In this document: positions 1-9,272 of the stretch, piece after piece
Numbering within the stretch: position 1 is the stretch's first letter
Layout: each line of letters starts with the position of its first letter
From: Paenibacillus sp. 481
GTDB taxonomy: Bacteria > Bacillota > Bacilli > Paenibacillales > Paenibacillaceae
Direction: 5' to 3'
DNA: 64,000 bases
Assembly: GCF_021223605.1 (NCBI RefSeq)
Contig: NZ_CP075175.1
Span: 5,163,501-5,227,500 of the forward strand
Made by a program: the position numbers and the translations under genes
The notes under the pieces: generated by a model
Told to the model about the DNA's origin: nothing
The model's database searches: none
Seen by the model: only the letters and a program-made list of their open reading frames with translations

Positions 1-996
1 AGCGTTCTCCTTACAAAGCTTTTCCTTTTTTAGATCCCTTAACTGTTGTTCAAAAAAAAGTTCCTCACTTTGATTGTGAAAATAGGGAATATATGAATAG
101 TGTTGTCTTCCATGGTATTCAAAAGCTAATCTAAGCTCCTCATTATATCCATCAAGTTCATAACCGTTTCTAAATTCTTTCCTTGTTTTAAGAAACTTTT
201 TCTGTGTAAGAGATTCCAAAACAAATCTGCACTTCTCTTCATTGAAGAACACTGAGTTATTATTGCATTTTGGACAGCAACTACCTTTTTCAATTGAATA
301 AGCTGTGGATATAAAATCGTGGCCATTAGTACATTTCCATAAAAGTGGATAATCAACATTAATGTACTTTTTAGAAAGACATTTCCCTCCTCTCCTACCT
401 GCTAATTGTTTCATATCTTTAATTGATTTTTTATTGTTTCCAGCACAAACGGGACACCAAGATTTTTTGTTTAAAACACTATTTGGGGTTGCATCCCATA
501 CATGACCTTCTTTACATTGCCATTTAAGCTTTCTAGTCATTGTAAAAAATTGAGTGGATAGACATTTACCGTTATGCTCCTTTGCAAAAGCCTGCATATC
601 CATTAAACTCTTATTTCTACCCGCACATGTGGGGCACCATTTCCCCGAGTATATATTACTGGGGTATGCTTCCCACTGGTGCCCCTTAGAACATTCCCAT
701 ACTAGCTTTGAATTCATATTTGAGTATTTGCTGAATATACATCTACCATGATTTCGTTCTGCTATAACTTGCATGTCTTGAATTGTTTTCCTTTTAGAGT
801 TGGCATTTTTGGTATGAGCACACGACGGGCACCATTTTCCTCTTTTAATATTATTCGGGGTCGCTTCCCATTCATAACCACAATTACATCTCCACTTAAG
901 TTTCGTATTACTATTCTTATATTCAATGGATAAGCATAATCCTTCTCTCTTTATAGCCAAATCTTTCATTTCATGTATCGATCCTTTAGCCGCCAT
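1..996 (-). CDS. Zinc-ribbon repeat protein with nuclease-like C-terminus (3' end outside window)
   Basis: An open frame runs from ATG at 996 (upstream AAAGGTG, 6-nt gap) through position 1 without a stop, 332 codons, so the gene is cut by the window edge. The protein holds four repeats of about 60-65 residues. Each has a W-x-C-x-x-G-H/Y-x-W/F core followed by a CPxC pair (WCPSC, WCPTC, WCPVC, CCPKC), which is a treble-clef/zinc-ribbon pattern. After the last repeat comes NGYELDGYNEELRLAFEYHG followed by RQHY, a D...E.hG.QHY signature like that of Vsr-type/restriction-fold endonucleases in phage and mobile-element proteins. My inference is a DNA-binding nuclease of mobile origin. The family name is not certain, and the catalytic domain may continue outside the window. 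Confidence 0.75.
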   Translation of the reverse strand, partial: MAAKGSIHEMKDLAIKREGLCLSIEYKNSNTKLKWRCNCGYEWEATPNNIKRGKWCPSCAHTKNANSKRKTIQDMQVIAERNHGRCIFSKYSNMNSKLVWECSKGHQWEAYPSNIYSGKWCPTCAGRNKSLMDMQAFAKEHNGKCLSTQFFTMTRKLKWQCKEGHVWDATPNSVLNKKSWCPVCAGNNKKSIKDMKQLAGRRGGKCLSKKYINVDYPLLWKCTNGHDFISTAYSIEKGSCCPKCNNNSVFFNEEKCRFVLESLTQKKFLKTRKEFRNGYELDGYNEELRLAFEYHGRQHYSYIPYFHNQSEELFFEQQLRDLKKEKLCKENA

Positions 997-1144
997 CTTA
1001 TCACCTTTCTCTTCATCATCTTTATTCCGAAAAATAAACTGAAATAACCCGAATTTAATTGATATGAAAGGTTCAAACTTGATGATCATTATTGGTAAAC
1101 TATGAAAACTCATAATTACTCGTCACCAGTCGTAACAATAACTT

Positions 1145-1297
1145 ATTTTAGCAAGTGATTATGCTGCAGCAGTCTTGACTTCCAAACTTAGAGAAGATTC
1201 CAAATACTCTTCTGATGATAATGTTTATATTTACAACACGGAAACTGGCCAAATTGTCTGGAGTAAATGTATGAAGAAGTGGATAAAGAAAAATTAG
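1145..1297 (+). pseudogene. Short coding-like fragment without a start
   Basis: A 50-codon open stretch ends at TAG 1297. It reads like a genuine protein end (DDNVYIYNTETGQIVWSK near its middle) but it has no ATG/GTG start and is closed upstream by TAA at 1139-1141. It looks like the 3' remnant of a small gene. Function unknown. Confidence 0.3.
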
Positions 1298-1661
1298 TGC
1301 AAAAAATCAAACAAATATTAAAATTGATACTAATGATAATGAGATAAAGAATATGATAAAAATAATAATTAACTATGAATTACAAAACCTTCATTTAAAG
1401 TAAAGTTATTATTGTGGCTTAACTCAAATGGTTTCTACTTGTTATATGAGATTTATTTTATAATTTAAGTATATTATATAGACTAAAATTGTGATGATTG
1501 TTATGTATAAATTTTTTGACTTTGCTGAACCTATGGGAACAGGCACACATCTAAACGGCAATAGGACTATGTTCTTGTCCCTCGACATGTAAGGCTAAGT
1601 CTACTTCAATAACTAAAACGGGCCTAAATCGGCTCTCTTCTTGACGTATGAGAGCAAAAGA

Positions 1662-1686
1662 AAAAGCACCACAAATGGGTGCTTTT
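1662..1686. terminator. Bidirectional hairpin terminator
   Basis: AAAAGCACC and GGTGCTTTT arms of 9 bp flank a 7-base loop, with T-rich flanks on both strands. It lies about 170 bp past the stop of the minus-strand STAND gene. Confidence 0.55.
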
Positions 1687-1858
1687 ATTTGTTAGTAACA
1701 AGTAAACTATCATGCGCACATTACTAAATAATGGTTTATAGCATTGACTTCATGAGTAGCTACTACCTCGCTGCTGAACTGCATAGATCGATCTTTTTCA
1801 CGAGATTTATGTAGTTCGTAAAATGCAGGCTTATCTCCCTTACTATTGTCTTAACGAA

Positions 1859-4800
1859 TTACTGCACCCAATTCTCCAACTCGTAATGATCGTCAAACGA
1901 TTGCGCTTGCTTGGAGCCCGACTCGATAAGCTGCTGTCGATTAGCTTCAAGCAGCCGATCAATTACGTCATCGGCAATACGCAATTTGCGCAGCGTGTTA
2001 CCAACAATCCGGTCTGTTAACGTCATTTTTGGTGGATTATGCTCATATACCAAGCTAATATATGCTTTAAATTTGCCGAGCAGTCGCCAATGCTCCTCGT
2101 CGTCGGCAAGCGAGGCCGTTGCTTGCTGCTCAGCATAATCTATATGTCGGAAGCAAAAAACTACAACCGTATGGTCGATGCCCAGTCTAGAGCACAACTG
2201 TCCAAATACAACCTCCCACTCAAATAGCTCCAACAAATCGTCACACTGGTATTGCACAGCTTCAATATTCTCTGCGATGATCGTGAAAAATTGCTGCCGC
2301 TCCTCTTCGGAGCTATGGGCAAGCAGCAAATCCCACATTTGTTTATTACTTTGGTTGTTTGTTGCTGTAACCGTCAGCAACTGACGAAATAACGCCTGTC
2401 GTTGAGCGGGATTAGCGACCAACCTTGTATACACGGCCATACCGTCCCCAAATCGGCGCGTATCATAATTGTAAAGCGCATCTATAAACTCCCGTAACGC
2501 AATATCGAAGCAGCGCCCCTCTGGTGGTCGCCCCAACACTTCCACAATAACACAATTCCATACCTTTGCGTTATGATGATGATAGCCATTCCACCATAAC
2601 GGCTGCGGGTAACCGCAATGGACGTTGAGGCAGTATTCCAGCAGTCCTTCCGCTAACAGCCGATCCACTACAACATCAATCTCTTGTTCAAATAAAACCT
2701 CACCCATAATCGCAATTTGTACTTCATCAGGAACAGCACGGCGGTTCAGCGCCACTCCACGCAGCCAGCGGACACCCTCTCGTTCGGCTTGCAACACCGC
2801 TATTAGCTCGGCCCGTTCACCACTTGACAACGAGGGCCAATGGTCTACCAATGTGCCGATCGTAACTGTGAGCAGACTAGTTTGCCGGATCGCCAGCAGT
2901 TCTTGGAAAAGCTCTGCTCTAACGCCAGCAGCCTGTCCTGTTCCTTTCAGCAAATAATCCGCAACATTCATACCATAATCCTCCGGCAAATGATGCTCGC
3001 TATAATGATGCAGCCAACGATGCCAAGAGCTTGCCAATTGGACAATCCGCTCCAAATCATCAACATGAGCTAGAGACTCTCTCGCTACTTTCACCATATG
3101 AGCTTCATTCATCCGTATATATTGGGACGGAAAATGGTTTAGTAGCGCAATAAACACATCGTACCAAACAAGCCATAGCTCTCGGGCCTCCTCGTCTGTG
3201 AGTTCATCCCAATCTAGGCCATCCAGCGTATACTGATCCTCGAAATTTTCCAAAAAACGTTTGGAGCGCAGCGCAACGGACATAATCGACAGCGAGTTCC
3301 GAACATAATCTAAAATCGCAGACTTCGCTTGTGGTGTATAGCTGCTCCAACTGGACAAAGCGCCGCGAAACAGCTGATAAATATAGTCCGGATGCTCTTG
3401 CGGCTCCAAGTAGCCTGCAATATCCTCGAACGTATAAGCGAACTGTTGAAACAGCAGTTTCACCGCTTTCGCTCGAATAAAGCTTTCATCATAAGCTAGC
3501 GCCAGCCGAATAACGTGTAGCAGATCAGCGGGCTCCATTTTGGCTGCAATGCGAACTGCTAGCATATCCCGTATTTCTTCAGCAGTAAGTGGCTCGCTTA
3601 CCGCTAATTTTTGTAGACTTGCTGCATATCTGTCCTCATCCCAGTCAAGCCAGCGGAAACTGGACCGACGCTCCGTTGCTGTATTAAAATACGGCTCACC
3701 CTTATGCCACAAAATATCATCTTCGATCATCGAGTTTTGAACTTTTACAGCACTCACAAATGCCTTCTGTTCTTGATCGTCCAGCTCATTCAGCCGATTA
3801 TTGAAATACATAATGACCCGATCCTTCACAGACGGAAACAACGAATGTAGACTTCTTAGCATTAATACCTTGACTCGCTGTTTAAGCGTGGCATCTTGTG
3901 TCTCGGCATACTGCCACTCTGCCATCATAAGCGCACATAGGTTTCCTTCTTTAGATGGTGAAGCCAAACTTCGGCCTAACAAGCGGAAGATGCCCTCCTT
4001 GTCGGCAAAAACGTCCTCCAGATTCGTTTGGAATAAGATTTTGCTCGCGTGGTAGTAAATCGGATGAGTAAACACAATCGTTTTATAAACCGAATCAACT
4101 TTGATATAGCCGCGGTCGCGTAAATCTCGAAGCGCTGCCTTATCGTCGCCCGTAATCTCATACGTTGCCTGGTAGGCTGGATATGGCGGCGTCTCCGCTC
4201 CTTTGCCCCCGATATGATAGGCAACAGGCTCGTCATGCTGGGAGTTAAGCGCTGGCTCCTCCGTCGATTCACTTAACAGAAACGCCAAATCGTCGATCTT
4301 TGCCGCTCGATAGGTGTTGCAGCTTAAACTAAGCGCCATAAACACACGCTTGCTGTTCTGCCCCTGATCGTCAATCTGCCGTGCTAAGCGATTAGAGTCG
4401 ATCCGTGCTTCATTAATGATCGCCGACTCCTCCCATTGCTCCAGCACACCCAGATCAGGATGCGCATAATGGAGGTGCACGATTTGTCCGGGCTGCAGGA
4501 CGCTCGTACGTTCATTACGCTCCAGCCAGCCCCTCAGCCGCTGAAACAATGCTGCAGACGAAGCCGACACACCATAATAGCGCATCCAAATTTTTTCTCC
4601 GATTGCAGCTTCATCAGCCGTCAAATCATGCCATACATGTGCCTTCATGCGGCATTTTGCAATCGAGTCGCGACGCAAAGCATGAAGCAAAATATCGCTG
4701 CGGGTCGTCACGATCAGTTTGCGATGTCGGCCGCAGGCGTCCAGTAGCCGTTCCACTTTTGCAATAAGCTCGGCCCTTTGTGGATGAGCCGTCATCGAGC

Positions 4801-5794
4801 CAAATGGGTCTTCCAGTACGAGCAGCCTCTCCTCATGGCTCACATGCCGCAAAAAAGCGAGCGCACCGCTGTCCCCATCTAGCTCACTTGTTATTTTTAC
4901 TCTAAAGCCAGACTCCTGATAACGTTGGGCAATCTCCTTCGCCAAATACGTTTTTCCACAGAAGGATACCCCTGTCAGCAGTAGCACATGGGAAGCTTCC
5001 AAAACTTCGCTGCAGAGGGACATTTCAGCTCGCGGAACGAGCTTCTCATCATAAGGGAATATTCGATTGCCGTTGTAAGCAGCAAGCAGTCTAACGACAT
5101 CTTCCGTGATGGATTGCCCAGAATCGCGGCCATGCCGAACTAGCTCATCCAGCTTGCTAATGACGTCATCTGTTTCGCTTTGCGGAACGGCGTATTTTCT
5201 ATTGAGCAACCGCGCTAGCCGTTCATAAACGGTATCCCAGTCCATAGACTCCCAGACGCGATTTTTTTTCAAAATCGTCCTAAGCTGATTGTTTGAGTTA
5301 TCTCTAAAAAACTGCTCCAAAAAACGACGACGTCCCTGCCCAGCAGGAGTCGTATCCTTGTAGTGTGCCAACACATTTGTTTTGACCCGAGCCAATAAGT
5401 CGTTGTCCATCCCTGCCGTTAACGGTAAATAAACCTCATTCGAATCTACAAACAGGCTCACGTCGTCCCGGCAGCGGGCATTCGTTACAAATAATACAAA
5501 GCGATTGGCGTCCTGCTTTAATTTCTCCAGTAAGTTCATTTCCCGGCTATGCTTGTCAAAATGGCTAATCCAACTCGAAAACTCCGCTAAATCAATTTGA
5601 CCGGAGCGATCCTTCACTTGCACGTCCAAAATATAAGGCTTGCCCGCGACATGAAAGGTAATCCGCGAATCTTCTCCATCCGCACATTCGATATAGATGC
5701 CAACGTTTTCTTGATCTAGCAGCTTCAGCGCCACATAAGCAGAAACGAGATACTGGTACTCGTAGCCTCGAACTCCTGCGATTTCAACGGTCAT
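1859..5794 (-). CDS. Nuclease-STAND NTPase, Avs/nSTAND3-like antiphage candidate
   Basis: The 1311-residue protein is predicted to be a cytoplasmic defence sensor-effector. Residues 1-130 look like a DUF4297/Cap4-type dsDNA endonuclease: a GYEYQ motif at 10-14, acidic E35 and E41-D42, then D57-V-Q-V-K61, a PD-(D/E)xK-like core. A Walker A motif GVSFCGKT lies at 275-282, a Walker B segment LLVLED at 324-329 and an R-sensor-like KLIVTTR about 40 residues later. This is the organisation of STAND ATPases and closest in feel to nSTAND3. The remaining 900 residues are alpha-helical and probably a target-recognition array. The longer frame reaches ATG 5830, but GAGAGG at 5802-5807 sits 7 nt before ATG 5794, so I chose that start (ATG 5797 is also possible). 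The gene is solitary and next to a decayed ars operon. Known Avs proteins oligomerise on phage proteins and cleave DNA; that role here is inference. Confidence 0.72.
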   Translation of the reverse strand: MTVEIAGVRGYEYQYLVSAYVALKLLDQENVGIYIECADGEDSRITFHVAGKPYILDVQVKDRSGQIDLAEFSSWISHFDKHSREMNLLEKLKQDANRFVLFVTNARCRDDVSLFVDSNEVYLPLTAGMDNDLLARVKTNVLAHYKDTTPAGQGRRRFLEQFFRDNSNNQLRTILKKNRVWESMDWDTVYERLARLLNRKYAVPQSETDDVISKLDELVRHGRDSGQSITEDVVRLLAAYNGNRIFPYDEKLVPRAEMSLCSEVLEASHVLLLTGVSFCGKTYLAKEIAQRYQESGFRVKITSELDGDSGALAFLRHVSHEERLLVLEDPFGSMTAHPQRAELIAKVERLLDACGRHRKLIVTTRSDILLHALRRDSIAKCRMKAHVWHDLTADEAAIGEKIWMRYYGVSASSAALFQRLRGWLERNERTSVLQPGQIVHLHYAHPDLGVLEQWEESAIINEARIDSNRLARQIDDQGQNSKRVFMALSLSCNTYRAAKIDDLAFLLSESTEEPALNSQHDEPVAYHIGGKGAETPPYPAYQATYEITGDDKAALRDLRDRGYIKVDSVYKTIVFTHPIYYHASKILFQTNLEDVFADKEGIFRLLGRSLASPSKEGNLCALMMAEWQYAETQDATLKQRVKVLMLRSLHSLFPSVKDRVIMYFNNRLNELDDQEQKAFVSAVKVQNSMIEDDILWHKGEPYFNTATERRSSFRWLDWDEDRYAASLQKLAVSEPLTAEEIRDMLAVRIAAKMEPADLLHVIRLALAYDESFIRAKAVKLLFQQFAYTFEDIAGYLEPQEHPDYIYQLFRGALSSWSSYTPQAKSAILDYVRNSLSIMSVALRSKRFLENFEDQYTLDGLDWDELTDEEARELWLVWYDVFIALLNHFPSQYIRMNEAHMVKVARESLAHVDDLERIVQLASSWHRWLHHYSEHHLPEDYGMNVADYLLKGTGQAAGVRAELFQELLAIRQTSLLTVTIGTLVDHWPSLSSGERAELIAVLQAEREGVRWLRGVALNRRAVPDEVQIAIMGEVLFEQEIDVVVDRLLAEGLLEYCLNVHCGYPQPLWWNGYHHHNAKVWNCVIVEVLGRPPEGRCFDIALREFIDALYNYDTRRFGDGMAVYTRLVANPAQRQALFRQLLTVTATNNQSNKQMWDLLLAHSSEEERQQFFTIIAENIEAVQYQCDDLLELFEWEVVFGQLCSRLGIDHTVVVFCFRHIDYAEQQATASLADDEEHWRLLGKFKAYISLVYEHNPPKMTLTDRIVGNTLRKLRIADDVIDRLLEANRQQLIESGSKQAQSFDDHYELENWVQ

Positions 5795-5921
5795 CATGTC
5801 ACCTCTCATCCAGTCAGCATGAACAAACATAAAGCCATATTGCAGCTCTTATGGTTTTGTTCCCTATCAAAGTAATTCTATCCCTGTCCTTTATTTCCCT
5901 CTTGTAAGCGGCAATTTTTCA

Positions 5922-6801
5922 GTTTTGCCGTTTATTATGGCGAGTGGATTTATTTCAGATACAGCCTCCCTGCCACTTATCGTGAGCAATTTTGTCAACA
6001 TCGTTTCGGCTGATTTCTTTGGCATTGGTTTTGCTGAATATGCGAGTCGAATGCTCGTTCCAACTTTCTTTTCTATAGCTGGAAGCTTGCTCATGTTGTA
6101 TCTTGTATTTCGAAAAAGCATCCCAAGAAACTATGATCTCAGTCAACTAAAACAACCTAAGGAAGCAATAAAAGATATGCGAATGTTTAAGCTTTCTTGG
6201 ATCGTACTTTCCGTATTGTTGATTGCGTACATGGTCAGTGGGCTCATACAGATTCCAGTATCAATCATTGCTGGCATAGCTGCTATCATCTTTCTGGTAT
6301 TTGCTCAAAACAGTAAGGTCGTCCATATAGGTGCTGTTATCAAAGGTGCCCCTTGGTCAGTTGTCGTGTTTTCAATTGGTATGTATGTCGTCGTATATGG
6401 CCTACGCGATGTAGGACTCACAGAAGAACTTGGTAAGGTCTTTCAGTGGATGGCCGATCAAGGGCTGTTTATCGCGGCAGTAGGTTCTGGATTTGTTGCA
6501 GCTCTCCTCTATTATGAATAACATGCCAACAGTTATGATCGATGCACTTGCTATTCAGGGGACGGATACGCAAGGAGTACTTCGTGAAGCTCTAATTTAT
6601 GCTAATGTCGTAGGCTCTGATCTTGGTCCAAAGATTACACCTATTGGTTCACTCGCTACTCTACTATGGCTTCATGTGCTTGCTAAGAAGAACGTCAGAA
6701 TTACGTGGGGATATTACTTCAAAGTAGGCATCGTGTTGACTGTTCCGGTGTTATTTATAACCCTAACGGGACTATATTTGTGGCTTAGCATCATTCACTA
6801 A
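5922..6801 (+). pseudogene. arsB: Decayed arsenite permease gene (5'-truncated, frameshifted)
   Basis: The translated sequence matches the intact ArsB encoded at 32518-33813 almost residue for residue from about residue 139 to the C-terminus ([16 protein letters not shown] and following). The first third of the gene and any start codon are missing. Near 6510 a 5-base loss relative to the intact copy shifts the frame, so the two halves are open in different frames (5925-6521 and 6493-6801). It ends in the same LYLWLSIIH tail. It is a non-functional second copy of the ars operon, differing from the intact copy at many silent sites, so the duplication is not recent. Confidence 0.9.
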
Positions 6802-6824
6802 TAAATATAAAGGAGAAATACAAA

Positions 6825-7247
6825 ATGGAGAAGAAACACATATACTTTTTATGTACAGGTAACTCAGGTCGCAGTCAAATGGCAGACGGATTTATGAAGA
6901 AACTGGGTGGAGAACAATATGAGGTAAAAAGTGCAGGTCTTGAAGCGCATGGTTTGAATCCTAGGGCCATTCAAGTAATGAAAGAAGCAGGCGTTGATAT
7001 TAGCGGTAATACATCAGATGTCATTGATCCTGAGATTTTAAATCGTGCTGATTAAGTTGTAACGCTTTGCGGACATGCTGATGATCACTGTCCAACCATC
7101 TCAAATTCTAATGTTGTGAAATGGCATAGGGGATTTGAAGATCCTGCTAAAACAACAGGTACTGAAGAGGAAATTATGGCACACTTCAGAAGCGTTCGTG
7201 ATGCTATTAAAGCTCGTATTGTTAAGTTTGTTGAAGAAGGTCAATAA
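6825..7247 (+). pseudogene. arsC: Decayed arsenate reductase gene (nonsense mutation)
   Basis: This copy has the same length (423 bases) and ribosome site as the intact arsC at 33834-34256. Codon 77 is TAA (7053-7055) where the intact gene has TAC, so translation stops after 76 residues, before the second and third redox cysteines. Cys15 of the P-loop (CTGNSCRS) has become Gly while the nucleophile Cys10 and Arg16 remain. Downstream of the stop the frame is still open to the original end. Together with the arsB relic it is a dead ars operon lying next to the STAND gene. Confidence 0.92.
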
Positions 7248-7386
7248 TCTATTGTATATCTATTTGTAATGAAACTTGATTACCGCCATTCTTGGAGGAC
7301 AGTTTTCTCAAAGCAAAAGGGTAACTTTGTGTCGTTTTACATGTGTAGATCTTTTCTCTCATAATTAATTGTCCAATGATGTCCAG

Positions 7387-7475
7387 TAACATTAAAATAC
7401 ATACTTTAGTGTTACGAAACCGTATTTAGTTTGTATTGTATGTTACAAAACGCAAAAGTTCGTACTTTTATGTTA
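7387..7475. repeat. Imperfect inverted repeat of about 30 bp arms
   Basis: TAACATTAAAATAC...GTGTTACG at the left is approximately the reverse complement of the segment ending in TGTTA at 7475 (GTATGTTAC...CGTACTTTTATGTTA). It lies inside the extra DNA between the dead arsC and its relic terminator, so it may mark the end of a mobile element. No transposase is present. Confidence 0.35.
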
Positions 7476-7640
7476 ATGTACATCATACATAATTATTATC
7501 CCGCAAGTCACCTGCGTTAGCATGTATACTTATAAAAACTACAAGTCAAGGTGGCCGTTATTTAACGAACGGTTTTTTAATTTCTTTTAAAATGTTAAAA
7601 CTGTGTGTTAACCCCAAAACGTCTTATTAAACAATGCTAT

Positions 7641-7805
7641 GCGGTAATGTCCTTATTTTCTTGTCAAAAATGGAAATGTCAACAACTTCTTGTCAAATGA
7701 AAATGACAAGAAGTTGTTGACATAAAACAAAAAAACTGCATTTTATGCGGTGTGTAATGTCCCTATGTTCTTGTCATCCGACATGTCGGACACGGATGAC
7801 AAGAA
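7641..7805. repeat. Composite intergenic repeat with perfect hairpins
   Basis: Two copies of a motif close to TAATGTCCxTATxTTCTTGTCA (7645-7666 and 7755-7776) flank a perfect hairpin with 18-bp arms and an 8-base loop (7678-7721). A second hairpin with 13-bp arms lies at 7768-7805, its loop containing the palindrome TCCGACATGTCGGA. The same TTCTTGTCA core and layout recur at 37119-37211 and 53192-53213. Confidence 0.6.
7723..7751 (-). terminator. Probable terminator of the CGNR gene
   Basis: On the minus strand an ACCGCAT/ATGCAGT hairpin (one mismatch) is followed by TTTTTTTGTTTT. It lies about 140 bp beyond the stop of the CGNR gene and forms part of the composite repeat. Confidence 0.45.
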
Positions 7806-7888
7806 GTTGACTGCATACCTGTGTACAATCTCTTTTTAATAACGCACAGCTAAACTTTATTGTTTGTAATCATTGTCTAACTTCATTA

Positions 7889-8446
7889 TTAATTTTCATT
7901 CTCTTTTTTTCGGGAACGGAAACGGCGCACCTTCATAATGTTTCCACATACTTTATCATCGCACCATCTTCGTGATTTATTTTTACTTTGGTCATAAAAT
8001 ACCCAGCCACAATCCTCATTATCACATACCTTAAACCGTGTAGTGCCGTAATTACATAACTTGTCTGCAAAAGACTTGGCGACATGCCAAATAACCAAAA
8101 ACCACCTTTGTCCACTATAGCTGTACTCAAGGGTAAATTCGTTGTTTTTATAATCCATCCGGACATGCGTGGACATGTCTTCCAGTATGTTGTTCACCTC
8201 ATTGAGTTGGTCTCTCTGTAGTTCATCACCGTTACTCAGTGTGGATACGATCGCGTACATTTGCTTGCGCAGTGCCTTTAGCTTTTTTAGAGAAACAGTA
8301 TCTATTGGTGAAGAAGCTTCTAACTCCCATTTCTCTAAAAGTTCATTTAACCATTTCTCATCTTCCAACATATCCCTTTTAATATCTGCATTCTGCCAGT
8401 CTACCCGGTCACTATTCATAATGTCTATACAAAGAAACTCCATCAT
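7889..8446 (-). CDS. CGNR zinc-finger / ABATE-like regulator
   Basis: The protein has 185 residues. The C-terminal 45 residues contain the CGNR zinc-finger pattern: CDNEDCGWVFYD, then RRWCDDKVCGN with the C-G-N signature, then a basic tail (RRFRSRKKENEN). The N-terminal part corresponds to the ABATE region that precedes this finger in the family, known as putative ligand-sensing transcription regulators. The start ATG ATG is preceded by GAAGGGTGAG. It begins one base after the stop of the pnuC-like gene, so the two form an operon and the protein may regulate the transporter or respond to the same metabolite. The inverted repeat at the upstream promoter is a candidate target. Confidence 0.72.
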   Translation of the reverse strand: MMEFLCIDIMNSDRVDWQNADIKRDMLEDEKWLNELLEKWELEASSPIDTVSLKKLKALRKQMYAIVSTLSNGDELQRDQLNEVNNILEDMSTHVRMDYKNNEFTLEYSYSGQRWFLVIWHVAKSFADKLCNYGTTRFKVCDNEDCGWVFYDQSKNKSRRWCDDKVCGNIMKVRRFRSRKKENEN

Positions 8447-8447
8447 C

Positions 8448-9155
8448 TCACCCTTCTGATTTTTGCAAATCGTTGTTTGCTGATTTTGTCTGCCATTTGA
8501 TAATTCCGTAGATATTTATTAAAAGGAAGCCCATCGAAGCGCAAACCATCATAAATGCTCCTTCTCCATTGCTAAGCAAAATCAGAGTCCATATGATTAA
8601 ATCTAAAATGTTATTGACTAGCCACAACCAAAACGCTTCTTGGTATCGCATGATCATCAAAATTACGCCAAATAAATTGATACAGTTTGTACTTGCATCC
8701 AAGTAAGATAGCTGCTGATTCGGAATTAAACTCAACAGATAGCCAAGAATAAAGCTACAACCAATACTTAAAACAATTATAAAAAGTGATGTTTTCAAAG
8801 TAAACCTTCTTGCGTTAACCGTGTTATCAGCGTTCAATTGCTTCTTCCATGAAAAAAAACCTATTATTTGAAGCGGCGCAAATATTATTGTGTAAAAAAA
8901 TAAAATTCCATGCAAATGATTTTTGTACGCTACATAAGCCATCAAAAGGTAATTGATTAAGCCTAAAATGTAGTTAATTCGTTTTCCTTCACTTGCATAA
9001 AATGCACCTATCAAACCTGTAGCAAGTATCGTGCCCCCAATCCATAAATCATTGGATAAAAAACCAAAAATGATGGAAAACACAATACATGAAGTTGTGA
9101 TTGCCATCTCCTTTTTGCTTTTTATTATGCGCACAATTTTATTTACAAACATCAT
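8448..9155 (-). CDS. pnuC: PnuC-family vitamin/nucleoside transporter
   Basis: This 235-residue membrane protein has about seven hydrophobic segments. It carries PnuC-type features: a QIIGFFSWKKQ segment, a DASTNCINLFGVILMIMRYQ segment and a W-x-x-W-x-x-x-N-N-I motif (FWLWLVNNILDLIIW). PnuC proteins move nicotinamide riboside or related vitamin precursors by facilitated diffusion; the exact substrate cannot be read here. The start ATG ATG follows AGGGGGC. It is first in an operon with the CGNR regulator and lies behind a strong promoter (9228-9256) embedded in an inverted repeat. Confidence 0.75.
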   Translation of the reverse strand: MMFVNKIVRIIKSKKEMAITTSCIVFSIIFGFLSNDLWIGGTILATGLIGAFYASEGKRINYILGLINYLLMAYVAYKNHLHGILFFYTIIFAPLQIIGFFSWKKQLNADNTVNARRFTLKTSLFIIVLSIGCSFILGYLLSLIPNQQLSYLDASTNCINLFGVILMIMRYQEAFWLWLVNNILDLIIWTLILLSNGEGAFMMVCASMGFLLINIYGIIKWQTKSANNDLQKSEG

Positions 9156-9227
9156 GTAGCCCCCTATTCAATTTTCCACAGAGAAAATTAATCAGTTATT
9201 AAAGAGGATTTACCTGGTTATAAAGGT

Positions 9228-9272
9228 ACTATAATACATGTAACCACCATTGTCAATTTTGATGGTTACATG
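9228..9272 (-). promoter_or_regulatory. Promoter of the pnuC operon with an overlapping inverted repeat
   Basis: On the minus strand TTGACA (9251-9256) and TATAGT (9228-9233) are separated by exactly 17 bp. An inverted repeat, CATGTAACCA (9237-9246) with TGGTTACATG (9263-9272), overlaps the spacer and extends upstream. It is a plausible operator. Confidence 0.65.

Larger units (their letters stand above)
997..1858. other. Intergenic region with a decayed ORF and a terminator
   Basis: This AT-rich gap separates the zinc-ribbon gene from the STAND gene. It contains a short coding-like fragment (1145-1297, listed separately) and a hairpin terminator (1662-1686). I see no other open frame with a ribosome site. 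Confidence 0.5.
7248..7888. other. Intergenic region rich in repeats and hairpins
   Basis: No gene seen. In order it holds an imperfect inverted repeat (7387-7475), a hairpin at 7549-7578 that aligns with the terminator of the intact ars operon (34292-34328), an 18-bp perfect hairpin (7678-7721), a minus-strand terminator-like hairpin (7735-7751) and a second long hairpin (7768-7805). In the intact copy arsC and its terminator are 35 bp apart. Here they are about 300 bp apart, so extra DNA sits between them. Confidence 0.6.

Noticed and set aside
6825-7055. A functional short ArsC of 76 residues
   Set aside because: It ends before the two relay cysteines required for reduction, and the frame continues as clear arsC homology after the stop.
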